DNA from: Micropterus salmoides
Taxonomy: Eukaryota > Chordata > Actinopteri > Centrarchiformes > Centrarchidae
DNA: 64,000 nucleotides
Assembly: GCF_014851395.1 (NCBI RefSeq)
Contig: NW_024044681.1
Span: 20,290,992 to 20,354,991, forward strand
Direction of reading: 5' to 3'
The first letter of the stretch is position 1; every line of letters starts with the position of its first letter. Position numbers and translations under genes: made by a program. Under the pieces are notes generated by a model, which saw only the letters and a list, made by a program, of their open reading frames with translations, did no database searches and was not told where the DNA came from. Positions 24,415-38,500 of the stretch are shown here, piece after piece.

Positions 24415-24704
24415 CAGTGGTTCTCAAACTTTTTTTGTCACGCCCCCCTTCAAAAACCAAAAAAACAGTTCATGCCCCTCCACCCCAGCAAAAGTGGATA
24501 TCATTTTTATTAATCATCAACAATACAATACAATTCTTGAAATGAACAAGATTCAAGTTAGCAAAATAGCCTCGCTAGCATCAGAGCACTTTTGTTTGTT
24601 TATGTCACCACATGAATCATACTCATGCAAGTTTAGGTCCGCTCAACATCCATGACCCCCCTGAAGTGGCTCTACGTCCCCCACCGCCAGTTTGAGAACC
24701 GTTG
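24415..24704. mobile_element. hAT (Charlie-like) nonautonomous element
   Basis: The element starts CAGTGGTTCTCAAACTTTTT and ends with the inverted AGTTTGAGAACCGTTG, the 'tggttctcaaact' termini of hAT-Charlie-type elements. It is flanked by a near-perfect 8-base target duplication, 'cattaacg' at 24407-24414 and 'tattaacg' at 24705-24712. The 290-base interior is noncoding. Confidence 0.85.
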
Positions 24705-24712
24705 TATTAACG

Positions 24713-27600
24713 TAAGTTGGAACTGGTTTTAGATGCAGGATTAGTTCAGGTTTTTGTCTTGGCTGTAAGAGTATTCACAACCATTTAATGAGTGTCAACG
24801 TGTATACCTTTTTGAATGTGGTGCTGTGACAGCTGATAATACAGAATTTTGTCATTTGGAAAATATAGTTTGGTTCAAATCGGGTAAATATTTTGTGACG
24901 TGGAGACCAATGACAGTGTGTGGCCCACAATATGAAATGTTTAAAAAATAATAATAAAAAATGTCGGTCTGATAACTTGAAATCATCAGAGTGAAGCATT
25001 TGGCAAGAAATGGGTCACTAGACAAACTGGAGAACTACTGCTCTAGACAGTCAATATTATTTATGTATAACTATCTGGCTCTGGTGCACAGATGTAGGTC
25101 TGGTGCTACGCTATGGTCTCTTAAGGCAACCTTCATCTGAGCAGGGGTCAGATGCTGCCTTGTCAATGCTGTTGGAGATGCAGATTGAAGAGGAACAGAT
25201 CAGTCCTTGACCTAGTAGTTTGTTTTAATGAAAACTGAGATGGCGAGGATGTGGTACTAAGACTTAAAGACTGTCAGTGTGATGTCGAGATAACAGTATG
25301 ATAACGTCTGACGTTTATTCCTCAGGTACAGCTCCAGTTACATTGCCAGCTCAGACTGGAGTGGCAAAGACATCAGGAGGAAGCAGGGACAGTTCAGGCT
25401 CCCTTATCAATTATGTACTGTACCCCAGCCTACTCCCGTGCTCTCTCGCACACACCTGCTCACTCACCCACACAGCAATTACTCTTTCTCCGAGCTCTGC
25501 AGTATCCTGGCAACAGTTGCCTGGATGGCAAGTGTGCAAGCAACCACACCTTGCTCTGTCCTGCAGGTTTGTCAGGGTGGATAAACAGGAGGTGGAGGAG
25601 TAAAGCACAAGGACAAATGCAGATGCCAATAAGTTATTGCAGCACAAGGTTCACATAGTAAAGGGACACCGACAATGGGAACACAGTATGGTGGACTGAA
25701 ACTGGTGAGCTAGACGTGTACGCAGAGAAGTGAAAAGTGGGTCTTAATGAAAGGAAAATAAACCTGTCTCAAGTCTGAAACTCCTGTTTCTCAACAGAGC
25801 CACCGGAGTAGAAACATTGGCCTACATCCGCCCGGCACATCTCTCACACTTTCCGCCTCATGCAAGCTTTAAGACATCAAAACAAGGCAGAAGAAGCTCA
25901 CTTTCTAATTCATAATGCTTCTAAGTGACCCATTTCTCTCCCTCTGACAGAACTGTTGATATAGATTTATGGCAAGAGAGAAAGTGAAAGAAGGACCTGC
26001 AAAGAGGTATTGATTTAGATAAGCTGGCATGATATGAAAGTGTTGAGAGGTTTCAAGGTCAGGGGATACACCAGACCTTTCTCTTTCAGATGCAGCAGTA
26101 TGGATTCTCTAGGAGAGGATTGAACAGTGTCGCATAGTAGCAGGCTGACTTTTCCTTAATGATCATATGCAAACAGATGCTAGTAGTTAAAAGTGTGCAG
26201 ACAGCTGCAGGGTCTGTGTAAATATATAGGTTTGTGTGTCATCCCAGTATAGCTTACATGAGTCCCACCACAGTTTACGTGAGCAGTGTTCTAATCCCTG
26301 CAAAGCCTGAGGAGGACGATGGGGAGGTTTGGAACAGCTTTGGATAAGGTAGGTTACAGGATGTGGCGCCCTCCAGTGGTAGCATGTATGAAGAGGTCCA
26401 ATGTCCCTTTAAGGAAAAAAAACGCTTCCATGCACTGTGTTCAAGTGAGCAGTGGTCACATGGATGTCATGGAACAGATAATAACCCTGAACATCTCGGG
26501 GGTGGGGGCGGTGTTGAATTTGGTGAATTATTATTTTTATTTTTATTATGTCTTCACAATGACCGTAAGATCAAGAAAACCCTTCAAAGTGAAGACATTT
26601 TTGTTTGACTCAGGCATGCTTTCCAAAGTCCGTGAATGGGGATGTAACTGGAGTTGTGGTCAGGTTAAGAAGATGTTTTTTTGATTACTTAATCAGAGTG
26701 AACGTAAAGTTTTCAACACAAACCTCAATCAGATCTGAAGATCTGACCATGTGTAGATATCCAAGAAGTTTACATGTTCAACTTGTCAAAAGAAAAAAAT
26801 GACCCAAGAAATAAGCTAGTGGAGATAATATATACCACATTTTAACTGATGTTGTCAGTCTATAAGATGTTTCACATCCTTTGACATTAAGTTAAGTGTA
26901 CATGTGGGGTATTAGAAATGGTTAGGGTTATAAGTAGGTTTGGGGTTTTGATTGTGAAGTAAATTTTTGTTCCTTCCTATTTTGTGTGTCGGAAATGTTA
27001 GAACCATTTTTTTGCACATTCATCACATGCAAGCAACAAATCTACAAGTTTCAAGTCAAACAATAAACGTATTCTTATTATTTTGCCCCTCATGTCTGTG
27101 ACTCCACTTGATCTTTGAACACTTTCTCTGTTCAAGTCTCCTGTATGCCATTGCTTCCTCTTTCCTCTGCTCTGTGGAACTACTAGTGATGCAGCACTTC
27201 TAACTGGGTCAGCCCTTCCCTGCCTCACATTTCTCCAAGCCATCTCCTACTCCACCTCCCCTTTTCCCTCTGTATATGCATACATGCATTTTTTTTTTCC
27301 CATTTAGCTCATGTGCTTACCATGTGCTCCCTCCTCCCTGTTCTTTCCCTCCTCCCCCTTTTTCTGCCTGATTCATTTTCTGCCATGCATCCTGTCATGG
27401 TGTCTCAGCCTGTTGCTAAATGACCCCCACCCCCTCACAGACAGTCACTTACATTTGTTTCTTTATATCTTGAGTTTCAGTGTTTTTCAAGTAGTAATGG
27501 TGTTAGTAGGTTTGTATGTGCAGGCAGGGCACATGGCGTGGTGAAGGCAGCTCTAATATACTTCTGGGCAGCTGATTTGATTGGCTGAGACGCTAAGACC
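24713..27600. other. Intergenic DNA between pafah1b1 and mnt, no gene recognised
   Basis: Open frames here are short and match no family I know. A few fish-repeat-like stretches are present. METTL16, expected here from human gene order, is not visible. Confidence 0.5.
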
Positions 27601-27729
27601 TTGTGATGCAATGGAGTATATATACGACTGTGTGGTGCTCAATGAAAGACTGTTACTACGCAACCATACGTAGACTACATACATACATCTGTAGACAGTA
27701 TATAGACAAACACACTACTGTAACATAAA

Positions 27730-28300
27730 CTATTGTTCACAACACTGAATATATAGCCAGAGCGGTAAGTCTTTGATTGGCTGTCTCCAGAGCCTCATGT
27801 ATCAACAGCTTGTTGTATTTCTTAGGTAGCCCTTTCCTTGCACCTTTCTGTAGCTCTGGGAGCTGTCTAAACTCTCTTTGTGTTGCCTTGATCTTGGCCT
27901 CTAGCCTTCTCCTCCATGGGGGGTAATGCTCTTTGTCGCTTGTGGTGTTCATCTTAAAGCCAAGTATCTCTAGGATCACTGTTGCTGTGGCATACATCAG
28001 CTCATTGGTCTCGATTATGGCTTTAGTAGGGATAGTATGTAGTGCTGCATTCACATCTTCTACCAGACTTTCAGAGGGTACCTTGTCGCTTAGCCTTGGC
28101 AATCTTGGTCATTGTACTTGGGGGTCCAGCTTGGTTATGATCTTCAATCGTAGGTCAGTCGCCCTTATGTTGAGTGATTCTTTGCCGTAAGGGCTTGTTG
28201 TTATTGGAGCTTGGGACCCAATATCTGAGTGTGGGGATGATAATGATAACATCTCCCTGCTGACCTGTCGTCCTGGCTCCCCCTTGCCATAGCATATTTG
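27730..28300 (-). mobile_element. LINE fragment on the minus strand
   Basis: The minus-strand frame 28102-27737 reads PPWRRRLEAKIKATQREFRQ, then LPELQKGARKGLPKKYNKL and ALETANQRLTALA. This is a block seen upstream of the reverse transcriptase domain in fish non-LTR retrotransposon polyproteins. Minus-strand frames at 28100-28300 carry further disrupted pieces. Both ends of the element are missing and it has stops, so it is inactive. Confidence 0.65.
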
Positions 28301-28759
28301 TTGTACCTCATCAGTCTGTAGTGGTTATAGGAATTGCCGTTTGCAGATGTTAGAACACTGAGCTAGGAGTTGTTCCTTTGTGAGTGTTGATGATGGGATA
28401 GATATATAGATATATATCTCAATGTGTGAGACAGAAATGGTGGGTGTGAGATTAAACAATCTACTTGTATTTTGTAAATGACAGTAGCCTATATATAACA
28501 TAATAGTTGTTAATCTCAAAATATGTGCTTCCAATACACATTATCTTGGATATCTATACACTATTTAATAAATTAAATTCTTGCCATTACCCCACACACA
28601 CCATTTTAAATGTAATAATGCAGTACCGATAGAGTAAAATAGATCCTCCTCAGGATTCACTTTTGTTATAATGGTTACGATTTGAGCATTAACCTACAAA
28701 ATAATAATAATAATCGTACATGTTGGTCAGTAGCTTCTCCTCATTATTCACTCTCATAC

Positions 28760-29512
28760 AATAGTAAGACCCGCCCCTCGTCGTTTGATTGACAGGTCTG
28801 ATCCCGAGACAGCAGGGTGGCCAGTCACGCTCTCGCCATGCAAATGAGCAGCGCTCGGGCCGGGCGGGTGCCCATGTGGACCAGCACCATGCCTTGTTGT
28901 TCTGAGCGCTGATTGGCTCGCTTGCGCCCGATTGTTCTTCATGCGTTGCGGGCCAAGTGCGGGAACGAAAACACGGAGGACTGCTGACATCCGCGGGACT
29001 TCCCTTTCTCGAATCCCGGAGAAATACCCGTGAGCACCGGGAGCCCGTGATCCCAGGAGCTTTAAAGCAGAGGTTGTGATAATTGTAGAGTCAGTGTTGT
29101 GATTTTTCGGGGGGTGGGGGGTCGTTAACGGTTGCCAAGAGTGACAGCGCGGAGTAGGAGGGAGTGCTGCGGTCTCCGGGTTTTGTCGGAGGCCGTAGTA
29201 ACAGGGCGGGACAGGAATCCGGGTGGGCGGGCCTTAACGAGAACACGACTCGCCTTGTTGTGTGTATTCCCGTGCTCGCATCGCCATCTTGTTGCAATCC
29301 TATTTTTTTTTACTTACGCGAGGAACTACTTTCCGTTCGGCCGGATTAAGAATCCGCTTTCAGGAGAAACACAGGGGACGGAAAGCTCGGGCGTGCGGGT
29401 GTGAACCGTGCACACGGAGCTTCCTACCGGGACACTACTACCTACCCCCTCGGTCTTTTTCGTCATTCCGTCCCGGGCCACCGGGTCGCCTGCCGTGAGG
29501 GTTTTACGCGCA
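28760..29512 (+). promoter_or_regulatory. mnt: CpG-rich promoter and 5' UTR of mnt
   Basis: GC and CpG content rises sharply from 28760 to the mnt start codon. Seen sites are a perfect octamer ATGCAAAT at 28838-28845, an inverted CCAAT box (ATTGG) at 28912-28916, and GC boxes (GGGCGG type) near 28861 and 29224. There is no obvious TATA box. The exact initiation site cannot be read from sequence; the 5' UTR probably covers several hundred bases up to 29512. Confidence 0.65.
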
Positions 29513-32500
29513 ATGAGCATCGATACACTTTTGGAGGCGGCCAGATATCTGGAATGGCAAGCCCAGCAACAACAGACCACACGTGGTAAGTTAAACAGCA
29601 GACTGGCGCATCGCTCTGAACGTGCATGACACCAAATAACAGCGGGTGCTACATCCTAAACTGCCTTTTGGGGGACCGTATCAGTGTTACTATCAACGGC
29701 GGGGCTTGCATTTTCAACTGACCCGCCTATGGTGAACGGAAGCGTTTGTAGTCTGTCTCCCTGGGTTCATGCCAAGAAAAAAAAGGCTGAAGTCACTGCA
29801 AACTATCCGCAATTCCCGAGTGGTTAACTATTGGACACATTTGTCTTCCCTTAATGCGGAAACGGTCAAAGTTGTTTTCCGAAGTACTTTGCGCGCTCCG
29901 TGTGTGTGTGTGTGTGTGAACACCACACTGAAGTGACTCACCGCACGCGCGCGCTTGTGTGTGAGAAAGACATAGCGGAGGAGTTCCTGTCAATAACCGT
30001 GGTCCATTTATGTATTCTATGCTTGTAACGAAGGAAATAGCTGTAGACGGTGCAGTGTATGTACATGTAAAATAGCATACATGTAAGACATTATGTTAAA
30101 TCTGGCGGATAAATATTGATCATTTTCAACGGAGGTCGTTGAAAATGAGCCTCCTCAGAATCGATTTGTCCCATTTTTTTGGCCGTCGAGCGCCGGCAGG
30201 GCGGTGGCGAGCAGAGGCTGCTCTTTACATAATACCCTGACATTGCTCAGCTATCTTATGACACACACAGGGGCGGGCACTCACGCGCTCACCCCGTCCC
30301 ATTTGTATAATTGCGCGCGAGCATATACAATATTTGTTTGTATCTCTCCTGCTTGTTTGAAACATGACGAGTTCTCAATCGACATGCATAATTATCACTG
30401 ACTTGATAAAGGGGGACTGCTTTTTGTGTTTCTCCCCTCTGATGACGTGTCAGACAAATCAAGCCCCCCCCGCATACTTACCCTACGCGCGCTTGTATCC
30501 GCCCACACCGACCACGTGCACACTGCCCCCTCCTCCTGTAGATACACACCAAGCGCACACACGCACTCCTCGTCCCCACCCTTCCCATTCAGCCTAATGA
30601 CAGTGGCGGTCAGAGAGAGAGAAAGGGGGGAAAGTAGGGCAACCTCCCTGCCCACCTCCCCAGCCCAGCCTCTCCCAATGCAGAAGTTATGTAATTTACT
30701 TTTGCGTGCACTTGACAATCTGGAGCATGGTGTATTTGTGTGGCTTGTACTACAAAAGCAAGATAAGCCATGTTGGATATGTCAGTATTATACTGTCAGC
30801 TAATGTCAACGTCTGTGCTATCTTCAAGGATCATTTTATTATGTGTCATATTAGCAAACGGGGGTAAAATTTATTGTTAAACAAGATGCTGTGTTTTGCT
30901 TATGCAGTTTGCTCCTAGGTCCAATATCGATGTATAACATGCATATGGCAAATGCATGTAAAATCTAACCTCCACCTAACCACCTTTTACATTACTGGAG
31001 TCCAAACTGTTCATAATTGTAAAGCACTTTAATAAACTATATTAGTTTCTGTCTCAGAAACTAGATAAAATAATAAAAAATTGGTATGATGCTATTTGGG
31101 CTGCAACTAATTTAATCTAATCCTGTAATGTCCAGTTGGTTAGCATATATGTCAGAGAAAAGAAACACATACTTACACTGGAGAATCTGAAACCACCGAC
31201 CGATTATGGCAGGTTTTTTGTAGAATGACTGAAACAACTATAAAAACCATTGCAGATTAATTTATTGTCGATCAACTCCAGATAATGTGAGAGCTCATCC
31301 AGTCCTATTTAAAGCATAATGCTCGCAGAAAAATGGCATTGTGTGTTTGTCTTCCGCTGCTCAGCAGGGGTTAGAAGAGATGTGAACACATAAATAATTG
31401 AACAGTGTTACTCTGAGGTGGCACTATTAATAGCATCTTAATTTTGACTGTTGCCAAATGACACAAATGAAAGAATGTACGATTCCAGAAGTGCAGAGAA
31501 GTAGCATTGTTGTGCATATCATCATGATAACGGTGTGTAATTGTGCAGGCCGTCTCTGGGGTGAACTATTGCCCTACGGTGGAAGGAAATTGCATCATCG
31601 TGGGGTTTCATGTGGCGAAGTTAACGCGCAGCCAGGCATGTTGGCGTGCAGTGTTTCTATTTTGTTTTATAATGGTGGGAGATGGCTGGGGCTGTGTGTC
31701 GGTGTTGCGTGTGTTTGAGGAATCCCTGGGATCTTCTGTTTCTAATGTTGCTGTTTCCATGGTAACCAAGGGCTTTCCACGGTGCTTTGAGTCCTACGGT
31801 GTGCAAAAACCACTCACTCACATCATTAAGTGTGTGTGTGTGTGTGTTTACACCTCTGCATACTTGACATGAGCATGGCGTGGGAACATTCCCGTCCTGC
31901 GATGTGACTTTTGAATGTACTTCTTTTCTTTTTTAATTTTTGCGTTACCACAATGCTTTATTTATTTGTTGTCATGGTGCCAACTCTACTTCACCCAGCA
32001 GAAGGACTCTTTGACAACTACAGTCTGCTGCTGTTGGTCCGACGGCCCTGACGTAGCACGGGGGGTGGAAGCATGCTCAGTGCTGGAGCGGTCCAATAAC
32101 AGGGCAGACAGAGGGGGAGAGCGCTCTCCAGTCAGGAAACATATGCAGAAACAATTTCTGTGGTTATTTCCCCCTGCCTTGGTTCTGATACCCTGATGAC
32201 ATCATTCTTTGTGTGTGTTGAGATGTGACCAAGTGATCTGTGGCACAACAATGAAACAGCTAAGATTACCTGAATCGAAACTTGTGTCTTTGCTTGGATG
32301 TTGGTTGAAATTAATGGTTTTCAAACTGGAAGTGGAGCATTATCTACATTCAGTACAGATGTGTCAGATGTGCATCAGTGTTGTCACATACTGTGTGTTA
32401 GGGCACAAAAGGCAGGTTTAACCACTGTTTGCCGGTTGTCCAATGTTCTGTTCACTGTTGGGCTGGGCGATAAGGTCAAAAATATTATCACGATAAAAAA

Positions 32501-35500
32501 TGTCAATATCGATATTAATCGATAATTATCACAATAAATATTAAATCTTTATTTCTTTTAAGTTTAAAGGCTGATATTTTCCTCAAAAAATAAATATAAT
32601 ATATTTTCTATTAAGATAAGTGCTGATTCGTTCATGATTCAAATTAATTAAATGAAATATTTATTGACCATTTGTTTAATTGTTATTGAAGAAAATTATA
32701 TTGTTATAATTATCATTATTGTTTTATTGCCCAGCCCTACTTCAGTGTATGACTCTCCTGACATTTCCTTTGCTTACTCCTTCGTGCGTCTTCTCCCCTT
32801 CCCCTCCTACAGAGGAAGAGCAGCGCAAAGAGAAGGAGCTCATCAACAGGGAGGCGGAGTCGAGACTTGCAGAACTTGTGACCTCGTCGTCACAGCCAGT
32901 CAGAACCAACCACATCACGTGGGCCGATGACCGCCAACAGCCACATCGCCCTCCTGCCCCTCCTCCCCCATCTCTCCCGCCTCCTCAAGTCCCAATTGCT
33001 GTCATCCCAATGGTCCCAGTCGTCACTGCGACACCCTCGGTCCCGCCCCTTCCGCTCACAACGCCAATTGCAGCAGCAGCAATGTCGCTCAACAGCTCCC
33101 CTCCAGCCAAGAGCGCTTCATCCCCTCCACAGCAGCAGCAGCAGCCAACCTCTCCTCACCTGTTGTGTGCCCCCCAGATGAAGGCAGAGACTATTCCACA
33201 GCTGGTTGGTGTAAAGCCCAGCCAATCACAGCCTCAGGTGCATATTCAGTACCCAGCTTCCATCAGCACTAATGGCACTGGCTCTCACCATGCACTGATT
33301 CCCCATCAAGCTCCACCCATATCTCAGCTGCGGCCTAATGGAGTGTCGTTGGAGGACATGAGAGCGATGGATGGGAAGCGGCGACCAGGAGGGTCAGTCT
33401 GTGTATTTTAAAGTTGATATAAGGGTTTAGATTTTGGGTTTATGGTTGTATTTGATCATTTATTTTGTGTTTCCAGAGCGGGGACCAGAGAGGTGCATAA
33501 TAAACTGGAGAAGAACAGGTTAGTCATCATAATGTGTAAACTTCTTGTCTTTGCAGTTGGTGTTAACTCCCCGGGAATGAATCTTAGCTTGACCACCTAC
33601 ACACACATTTTTGTGTTTATCAAGTGTTATGAAAGAGTTCCAACAGCTCAAAGGTCATGACAGTTCCTCATCCTATACAGAACCATGAACTCTTTCTCAG
33701 GCATTGGAGTTAGGAGGTGTCAAGCAGATGATCAACTTATTAATAAATGGTGAATATTCTTCGCAGTAAGCTAATGACTCTTTCTCGTTTCTGACTCTTG
33801 GCCCTTCAGGCGAGCGCACCTCAAAGAGTGTTTTGAGACGCTGAAGAAGAACGTTCCAAATGTTGATGAGAAGAAAACCTCCAACCTCAGCGTTCTCCGC
33901 AGCGCTTTGCGTTACATACAGGTAGAGTTTGAGTACATTTTCTCAGCTTTCCCAGAAAGGCGAAGCTGTGGGCTTTTACTTACTTGTGTGGTCTGACACA
34001 GTATTTTGGGTGCCAGTCCCTTCTTGTTTCCCATCCTTTTCCAGTCTTGAATTGGTTGTGTTAGCTTTGGGAACAGCACAGGCTTTGGTCCAGTGTAATT
34101 GACATGCAATGCCTGTTTTGTTGGCCATTAAGCCGTTTGTGTTGGTAAGTCCCTTGTGACTATGATATGGCATCTGCTAAATAATGGTAAGAAAGTGGTA
34201 AGTAAATCTAATGTTTGGGGAAATATTTGTACCTGTGTAGAAAACTAACATTGCATCTGGATGGATGGAGCTGGGAGCAGTGTGGGAGAGGGGACTGTAT
34301 AGCCTGAAGAGGTGAGTTTTCAGTCTGCAAAGGTAGACGAGGGAGGATTTCTGCACGGTGACAGTCTGGAGCTAGATGCAGTGGTTCCTTTTTTGTGGGG
34401 TTGAAGCGTCATGACTTTTAGTTCAGTGGAAGGAGCTAAATTAGGCCGTGAGATTGAAGAACTTTGTTCAAAACAAGACTGGCTGCAAGATCTTGGGCCA
34501 GCCTTCAGGGAGCACAACACAGAGTGATTTAAGGCCGTCTTTGACAGGAGATGATGATGGTTTTGATACGAGGCAGAGCCAAGCTGCTGGTGAGGATATA
34601 TGTACATACTGCACAGCTGACGTAAAGTTTTCATGTTTTAAAAGTAATGTACAGAGGACAGTTCATTACATTCATAAAAACAAATGCCAACAGTATAATG
34701 GTAGTAAATACCAGTGCTGAAACAGCCAATGAATCATTTAGTCATTAAACAGAAAGTTCATTCACAAATTAATTAAGTTAATCAAACAAAGTTGAGATTA
34801 TATTAAAATTCACAGTTCAAGCTACCTAGATGTGAGGATTTGCTGCTTTTCTCTATTTTATGATAATGTAAATTGAATATTGTGGCATTTTTGACTTGTA
34901 CAAAGCAATATAAATGTTTCCTTTGGAATTTGTCAAGGACACTTTCGGCAATTTTCTGTTTTTTTTATAGACAAAAAAATGTTGATTATTGAAAATGTAA
35001 TCAGCAGTATAATCAATAGTACAACTATTCAGTAGTTGAAGCCCTAGTAGCCACACAGCTACCTAGAGATGGTTCTTGCTTACAGCGTTTCCCTGAGTCC
35101 ACACTGTTAATCTGGCAATATGGGTGTAAAGAATATTAGAAAATTAATAGGAATATTTTCCAATATCAAGACGTGGCTAATATCTGGAAAATCACAGAAA
35201 ATGATTAAAATGGTTAAACCCAATGAATTGTCTCACTCCTGTGCATCACATTTGACATAACACGTGTAAAACCTAAATGAAGATACCTTTTGTGTTTGTG
35301 ATAAAGCACAATTAACCTGGAGTCTTAAATTTGTTATCAACACAATATGATTCTACATAACAAGTCCATAACAACAATATTGAATTATTTTCCATTTACC
35401 AAGGCAACCCAACACAGCTGCACTATCTCCAAACTTTATTAAATTCAGTTAGAAATGAAAGCTAAGTGTCCAGCCCCTACTCCCGTTATAGCACCTTCTC

Positions 35501-38500
35501 CTTTTATATATCTATAATATAATCAGTAGGTTTTTATTCTAGACGAGTGACTGGCCTCCACCTTCTTTCTCTGTATCCCTCCTCATGTAAACCTGTAAAC
35601 CTCAGTCTCCCTCCCCTCTCCCCAAGCCACGTGAGATCCGAGCACATGGCTAGCGCAAGCCTGGTGACGTCACTGTGGCTCACTGTGGTCTGCTCTGCAC
35701 CGCTAGATTGCACGCGGGGGGGGTAAGGTACGAGGTACTGCTGTGTTTCCATGGTTATAACGGGTACAGCTTTGCAACAGTTGCATCAGATTTTCTTTGT
35801 CTTTTAATCCTTGTCTGTCAACCATTTTCTTCTCATCTCAGTCCGTCTCGTCCTCTGTCCCCCATGCTGTCTCTAGAATGCTTTGTAACCATAGCAACGG
35901 GCGGCAGGTGGCCCCGGCACTGTAGTCGGTCCATTCCTCCATGTTTGTCTGCAGGGGAGAGTGTGTGTTTATGATGTAAAGACTAAACCAATCTAATTCT
36001 GGTTATATTGGTCTTTTATAAATGGTTATGGATGATGGAGCACCGACGTGAGCTTTGAGGGGCCTCAGTCACTCCTATCTGAAATTTCTTGTCTTCTAAT
36101 CAACCCATGTGAAGATCACACGTCTACACAGATGCATGTGCGATTAAGCCTAAGACAGACGCAAGAGAAAGTATAAAGGAGGCATAGATGAAGCAGTGGA
36201 GGAGGAGGAGGAGGAGGGGAAAAGGGGGGGAAGGGCGTCAAGGGAGTGATGGATGGGGGGGGTGGGTATAAGGAGCCGGCGTGTGGGATGGCGGAGGGGG
36301 TAGGGATTGATCTGAAGCATCCGACTGGCAAACCATTCCAGTCACATCACTCCATATATGTAATTACCCCTATGCTCACCCAATAAGATAGCTCCTCGTG
36401 TGTTACTCAAACTGCTGCTCAAGCAGCCAAATCCTCACGGATGAGGTTGCCAAGGAAACTGCTATGGGTAACAGCTGTTTCCTTGGTGATTTGTTGCAGG
36501 CCTAATGGTGTCTGGGGTTGTATGGGAAGACCTTGAAGTGATATTGATGCACATATACATAAGCAGTTTGCAGCCAGCTTGTGCTAGATAATGTTTTGTG
36601 TTTCACAGAATGTCTGTAGTTTGTGTGACTGTATGTGTGTCAGTAGTGTCACCCTTTGTCTTGTCAAATCAGTATATTCAGTGAGGGTGCATATTAGGGT
36701 TGGGCGATGTCTACGAAATTGCCATCGGGATGATGTCTAAAATGAAACATGGGAATGAATGGACGGACGGACGGGGGGGCACAACCCTAAGATGCATACA
36801 GCAAGTTATAGTTAGACATATTATAGTTAGACAACTTTTCTAGTAAAGACCATAGACCGTATAAAGGAAGTGGATGTAGTCGTCGTGATGTCACCCATTG
36901 GTTTATGAACTGCCTTTTTGAAGCCTTGAGTTTGCCCGCCGCCATGTGATTTTCTTTGCGTCACAACACCAAATTTGGTGGCACTGACAAGCTTGCTTAT
37001 CTAGGTGCATCCATAATTCACGTTAACTAGGATTTTAACCAGGATGCTAATATTGTCTAGCTAAAAACAGGCTTAAAACAAAATGTACTTGCTGAAAAAA
37101 TTAACAGCCGACTTCTAATAAGCTTTTTTTAATGGCACTGGTTAAATGTACACAGTGCAGTGGATGCCAGTCACTCTATCCTGATTGAGAGGTTGCAATG
37201 GTAGCGACATGTCAATCACAAGGTAGGCCTGCCCTAAAGCATACGCTGCTTTAGTGCAGGCCTACGTTTGTTTTCCTCTAAATTGGACCATAAAATACTA
37301 AATGAACATCCTGCTGAGACTTGAAACTAGTGACTGTGACCCTAAACTCATTAGGAAAGTGTTTACTTACGATTATTTCTGATGAACTAGACTTCTGTTT
37401 GCAATGAGTGGAGTTGGCCCCTGCTGGCCGTCAGAGAGAATGCAGGTTTAAGTTACTTCCGCATTAACTTCAGTCTTGAGAGCCAGAGTTTGCCTCTTGT
37501 TAAAGACAGAAACTCACCATTAATGTAGAACCACCCATATTGTTTAACTCTGTTATCAGATTTTAGGACTTTTGGGACATAATTTTTAGAAATGTTACAA
37601 GGTCTTGATCTGATTTGCTGTCATTTCCAAAACCACCTCCTCTTTACTCAAAACCTGTAAAAACTTCCCCTACAATTATGGGGAAAAGGCTGCATGTGTG
37701 GAAGCACATCAAGGGGAGGATAAGAGCTGTTATAAGAAGGCAAAGTTCATCAAGTCTGGACGGGTAGCTTTTGCAAAGAGGGCTGTTAATTAGAACGGGA
37801 GTTCTAATTCACAGCAAAGTTGGCTTGCATGTGAGGCCATCATTTGCCTGCGGAGAGTAAACCGCTTTTCTCACTGAAGTGAGTGTCCTGTAGTATGATC
37901 ATGTGTCCCCATGTGCATATTTTCTGTACTCTCTTTTGTAGTTCCTTTCTTATTTCTCTTTTGTGGTTATACCAGTAAGACAGGAAACTGTTTTCTGTCA
38001 GGTCTATTATTTCATATTTCATGTTGACTAATCAACAAGTCAACTGGATATTTAGTTTCCAGTAATATAATGAAAGTAACCACTGCACACAGCAGAAATT
38101 TACCAGCATTTGACTGGTTGATCTGTTTACCAACAAATAATCCCTTAGCTCTTTCCTTTACCACCTCCTCCCCCTCTCCCTCATTCCTCCCTGGTAATCT
38201 GTGTTAATGTTCTTAGCCGGTTGTACTGCTTGGTGTTCATGCGTCAGCTGACCCACACACAAACTGGGTCACAGAGACACCATGTTGGGTCGTGGAAAGT
38301 TTCTTTTTGTTTCTCTTGCTGTTTTTATCTTCCTCATTTCATTTGTAAATCTACAAACACATATGTGGCTTACTACTCAGCGCATGACAGTGCCGTGTTA
38401 GGAATTAATACCTTCAATCAGTCATATCTGACAAATGTTCAGGCTGCAGTAATCCAGTGACATCTTATTTGGTGAGATGATGAACCTGAGTGATTGGTGG

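Noticed and set aside
26319..26684. 121-codon plus-strand frame as a gene
   Set aside because: No recognisable domain, no splice or promoter context, and composition like the surrounding intergenic DNA.
24713..28700. METTL16 expected from human synteny
   Set aside because: No methyltransferase motif or matching exon could be read in any frame between LIS1 and mnt.
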